The position numbers and the translations under genes were made by a program. Positions 31,980 to 34,327 of a DNA stretch of 34,327 nucleotides are shown here, piece by piece. Each line of letters opens with the position of its first letter. The first letter of the stretch is position 1. A model generated the notes under the pieces. It saw only the letters and a list, made by a program, of their open reading frames with translations, was not told the origin of the DNA and made no database searches. Source of the stretch: UBA4722 sp041690995 (GTDB taxonomy: Bacteria; Pseudomonadota; Gammaproteobacteria; DSM-16500); contig JBEPVM010000013.1 of NCBI GenBank assembly GCA_041690995.1, positions 1 to 34,327 on the forward strand, in the 5' to 3' direction.

Positions 31980-32978
31980 ATGAAAGATTTTGACGCCAAT
32001 GCGGCGGCTTCTCAGGATTCAGGCATTTTCGGATTGCCTTTTACAGTAGAAGAAGCTGAAATGGTGCTTTTACCCGTGCCATGGGAAGTCACTACTTCGT
32101 ATGGCAGAGGGACTGCGAAAGGCCCCAGCGCTATTTTAAAAGCCAGTAAGCAGATTGATTTATTTGATCTGGAATTAGGAAATTTTTTTGAGGCAGGCAT
32201 TGCTCTCTTAGACGAATCACCTGATGTTAAAAAATGGAATGAAGAAGCGAGCCAATTAGCCAAAAAAATCATTGCGGCGGGCGATGGTTCTGTTAAAGAT
32301 CTTTCTACAGTCAATGAATATAGTATTCAATTAAATACATTTGTTTATACAGCGACTCAAACTCTTTTAGCACAAGGCAAACGCGTAGGCATTATTGGCG
32401 GTGATCATTCGGTACCTTTCGGTGCTATTCAGGCATTTTTAGAAAAATATCCAAAGATGGGTATTCTGCATTTTGATGCACATGCCGATCTGCGAGACGC
32501 TTTTGAAGGCTTTACCTATTCTCATGCCTCTATCATGCATAATGTGATCACGAAAACAAAATTAACGCGATTGGTGCAAGTCGGCATTCGAGATTTTTGT
32601 GAAGAAGAATTTAATTTTATTCATCATCACAAAGAAAAAATCACCACTTTTTTTGATAACGCACTGTCTGAAAGAAAGATGCAAGGCGAACCTTGGTCAG
32701 TCTTATGTGACGAAATTATTCAGCATTTACCTCAAGAAGTGTACGTCTCTTTTGACATTGACGGCCTAGACCCTCGTTTTTGCCCACACACAGGAACCCC
32801 CGTACCCGGTGGGTTAGATTTAAAAGAAGTATTTTATTTAATTAAAAAAGTTGTGCAATCAGGACGTAAAATCATCGGTTTTGATCTCAATGAAGTGGCT
32901 CCTGGACAGGCGTCTGAATGGGACGCCAATGTCGGCGCTCGGCTACTTTACAAGCTCTGCGGGTGGACGCTTTATTGA
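31980..32978 (+). CDS. speB: Agmatinase (ureohydrolase)
   Basis: 332 residues. It hydrolyses agmatine to putrescine and urea using two Mn ions. The metal ligands are all present: His143 in IGGDHSVPFG, Asp166/His168/Asp170 in HFDAHADLRD, and Asp259/Asp261 in SFDIDGLDPRFCPHTGTPVP. An arginase or formimidoglutamase shares this fold, but the position one base after speA makes agmatine the obvious substrate. GAGG at the end of speA serves as ribosome site. The product putrescine could feed the DHS-like enzyme two genes upstream. Confidence 0.92.
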   Translation: MKDFDANAAASQDSGIFGLPFTVEEAEMVLLPVPWEVTTSYGRGTAKGPSAILKASKQIDLFDLELGNFFEAGIALLDESPDVKKWNEEASQLAKKIIAAGDGSVKDLSTVNEYSIQLNTFVYTATQTLLAQGKRVGIIGGDHSVPFGAIQAFLEKYPKMGILHFDAHADLRDAFEGFTYSHASIMHNVITKTKLTRLVQVGIRDFCEEEFNFIHHHKEKITTFFDNALSERKMQGEPWSVLCDEIIQHLPQEVYVSFDIDGLDPRFCPHTGTPVPGGLDLKEVFYLIKKVVQSGRKIIGFDLNEVAPGQASEWDANVGARLLYKLCGWTLY

Positions 32979-33114
32979 GGTCAAGTAAAAAAAGGATTGG
33001 AAGATTCTTCTGCGGGACGAGTGAAAAGCAGAGGTAGTTTTTCTCGTTACGTTGGTGGGAGAAATAATACCCCGGATTCATGATGCGTAGCTTTTGTAGA
33101 GTGAGATTTATGGC

Positions 33115-34056
33115 ATGATCTTTAAGCGTGTTCCATTATTTATGTTCGGACTTGTCTATGGAGCTGTTGTGTTACCGATCTATAGTGTATGTTATGGTGT
33201 GGTATTCTGTATAGGAGCACTCTATTACACAATGATGAATGTAGTGGTGCCATATTTGATGCCGGATAATTTTTGTAAGGCTATTTACGAAATTTTTCTA
33301 GAGGCATTGTACGCAACATCGGCAATGGCGGCTATGATAGCATGTATGGCATTAATAAAAGTAGCAATAGCTGGTGTTAGTATATTCACATCTGGGGTAA
33401 TGACTGGAATTGCAATTTTGCTAGGGATGATCTTTTGCTTTGCCCTGGTTATGCCATTTATTCTGAACATAGTTATCAGTGTTAGCCTATTGATAGGGGG
33501 TGCTGTAATCGGAGCTGTGTGTGGCACTATGCAGGGTCTTTGCGAGGGATTAGTATGGACGTGGCATTGTGCGATGAATTTTTACGATAATGGCTTTATA
33601 CAAGGACTTGGTTTTCCTATTAGATTATCTCAGGCTTTGATTGTTTTTATTATGGATGGTGACTATGCAAAGCTGAGTGAGTTAGGCACAACGGCAAATA
33701 CTGCTTCAGCAAAAGCATCAAGGGAGGTAGTGCAAACACATGTTGCCATGACTACTCGTATTGTTCGTGATACCTTGGAAAGCGAGACAAATAACAGGTG
33801 TCCAGACGGAGTATCGACGCTAATAACAGAGTATGCACTATTAACTGATTCAGATGAGCCAGCTTCACTATTACAACAACTCGCTATTCCTCGAGAAGAA
33901 CGTGTTAGACGTGTCACGCGATGGATAGAGAGTATCGGTGAGCCAGGCCTCGTAAACCCTCAACAACCCGCTACTGTTGGAGAGGTGGTAAATGAAGCAG
34001 AAATAAGAAAGATTGTGATGGAAGTTTTACATCCTCAACGGGCAGTCAATATATAA
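33115..34056 (+). CDS. Unknown polytopic membrane protein, candidate effector
   Basis: 313 residues. The first 150 are almost continuously hydrophobic with Gly/Ala-rich helices (about 5-40, 63-90, 93-118, 118-148), probably four or more membrane spans with many small residues (GAVIGAVCGTMQGLCEGLVW). Residues 170-313 are soluble and helical, with Arg/Glu-rich PREERVRRVTRWIES and a polar tail ending VLHPQRAVNI. No known domain is recognised. ATG at 33115 has a weak GAG upstream. The gene is monocistronic, following speB by 136 bases. The layout (hydrophobic hairpins plus soluble tail) is shared by several vacuole-membrane effectors of intracellular bacteria, but this is only a resemblance. Confidence 0.6.
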   Translation: MIFKRVPLFMFGLVYGAVVLPIYSVCYGVVFCIGALYYTMMNVVVPYLMPDNFCKAIYEIFLEALYATSAMAAMIACMALIKVAIAGVSIFTSGVMTGIAILLGMIFCFALVMPFILNIVISVSLLIGGAVIGAVCGTMQGLCEGLVWTWHCAMNFYDNGFIQGLGFPIRLSQALIVFIMDGDYAKLSELGTTANTASAKASREVVQTHVAMTTRIVRDTLESETNNRCPDGVSTLITEYALLTDSDEPASLLQQLAIPREERVRRVTRWIESIGEPGLVNPQQPATVGEVVNEAEIRKIVMEVLHPQRAVNI

Positions 34057-34327
34057 AAGGCAGCTTTGCTCGTACAGCTTGCAATTCATTTGTCCCGGGA
34101 GGATCACTCAGGCTCTCCGTAGGATTCCCAGAAGAAATCACTAACATGAAATATTTTTATTCAAAAGTAAATGGACTTGGTATACCATTATACATATTTT
34201 CCTCCTAATACTTTGGAGATGTTAATTAATACGAAGAGATAAAAATACAATGGAAACCGAAAAAGCTTCTGTAGGTATTAAATGACAATTAGCTTTGCCG
34301 ATCGCGACAACTAACGTTGCCGATTAA
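34057..34327. other. Gene-free end of window
   Basis: No convincing coding sequence. A GAAGAGA about 10 bases before an ATG at about 34250 opens an 11-codon frame, METEKASVGIK, that stops at TGA and would stay open for 14 more codons if read through. The last bases carry TTGCCGAT twice. This may be the broken start of a gene or nothing. Confidence 0.3.

Noticed and set aside
34250..34327. Short frame METEKASVGIK with in-frame continuation past TGA
   Set aside because: Eleven codons, no homology and no evidence for recoding; the window ends before it could be judged.

Overview
The window is an AT-rich stretch of chromosome from a gammaproteobacterium, most likely an intracellular member of the Legionellales (Coxiella/Rickettsiella/Legionella-like). 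The basis is an IcmH(DotU)-IcmF pair from a Dot/Icm-type IVB secretion system, Sel1-repeat envelope proteins, several orphan proteins that look like secreted effectors (leucine-rich repeats, a nuclear-signal-like protein, a four-helix membrane protein), and gammaproteobacterial housekeeping blocks (aroQ-accB-accC, fis, relA, hemB, rlmD, 6S RNA). Genus cannot be fixed from the sequence alone.

Layout. 1-2083 is a decayed mobile region: two diverged copies of a recombinase C-terminus (one cut by the window edge, one frameshifted), a metallophosphoesterase remnant between them, then an apparently intact excisionase-like HTH gene overlapping an intact tyrosine integrase. The integrase stops 17 bases before a four-gene tRNA operon (Pro-TGG, Arg-TCT, His-GTG, Lys-CTT, minus strand), with the 3' end of tRNA-Lys facing the integrase. 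Then follow folD, an inverted-repeat element, a small HTH regulator, a Sel1-repeat protein and ornithine aminotransferase on the minus strand, a 6S RNA gene with a clear promoter, and rlmD. 8.4-12.3 kb is accessory: a DUF4143-type ATPase, a frameshifted amino-acid permease and an LRR protein. 12.8-16.9 kb carries a RelA without the ACT domain, a HipA kinase, a HipB-DUF1488 fusion and an effector-like orphan.

16.9-22.1 kb is mostly conserved housekeeping: a Sel1/SPOR lipoprotein with hemB, dedA, aroQ-accB-accC and fis. 22.2-27.4 kb holds icmH-icmF with a GT-C-type membrane protein directly behind. 27.5-33.0 kb has an intact paralogue of the broken permease followed by a deoxyhypusine-synthase-like enzyme, arginine decarboxylase (speA) and agmatinase (speB), which together look like an arginine-to-polyamine module. 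The window ends with an unknown membrane protein.

Most noteworthy: (i) the orphan at 16379-16885, with a basic NLS-like cluster and a TPPES motif resembling the cyclin E/Myc phosphodegron read by the host ubiquitin ligase SCF-FBW7; (ii) the permease/DHS-like/speA/speB polyamine module; (iii) relA-hipA-hipB linkage, plus a palindrome (AACAA-N9-TTGTT) shared between the hipA leader and the DUF4143 ATPase leader; (iv) a 6S RNA called from structure and promoter.
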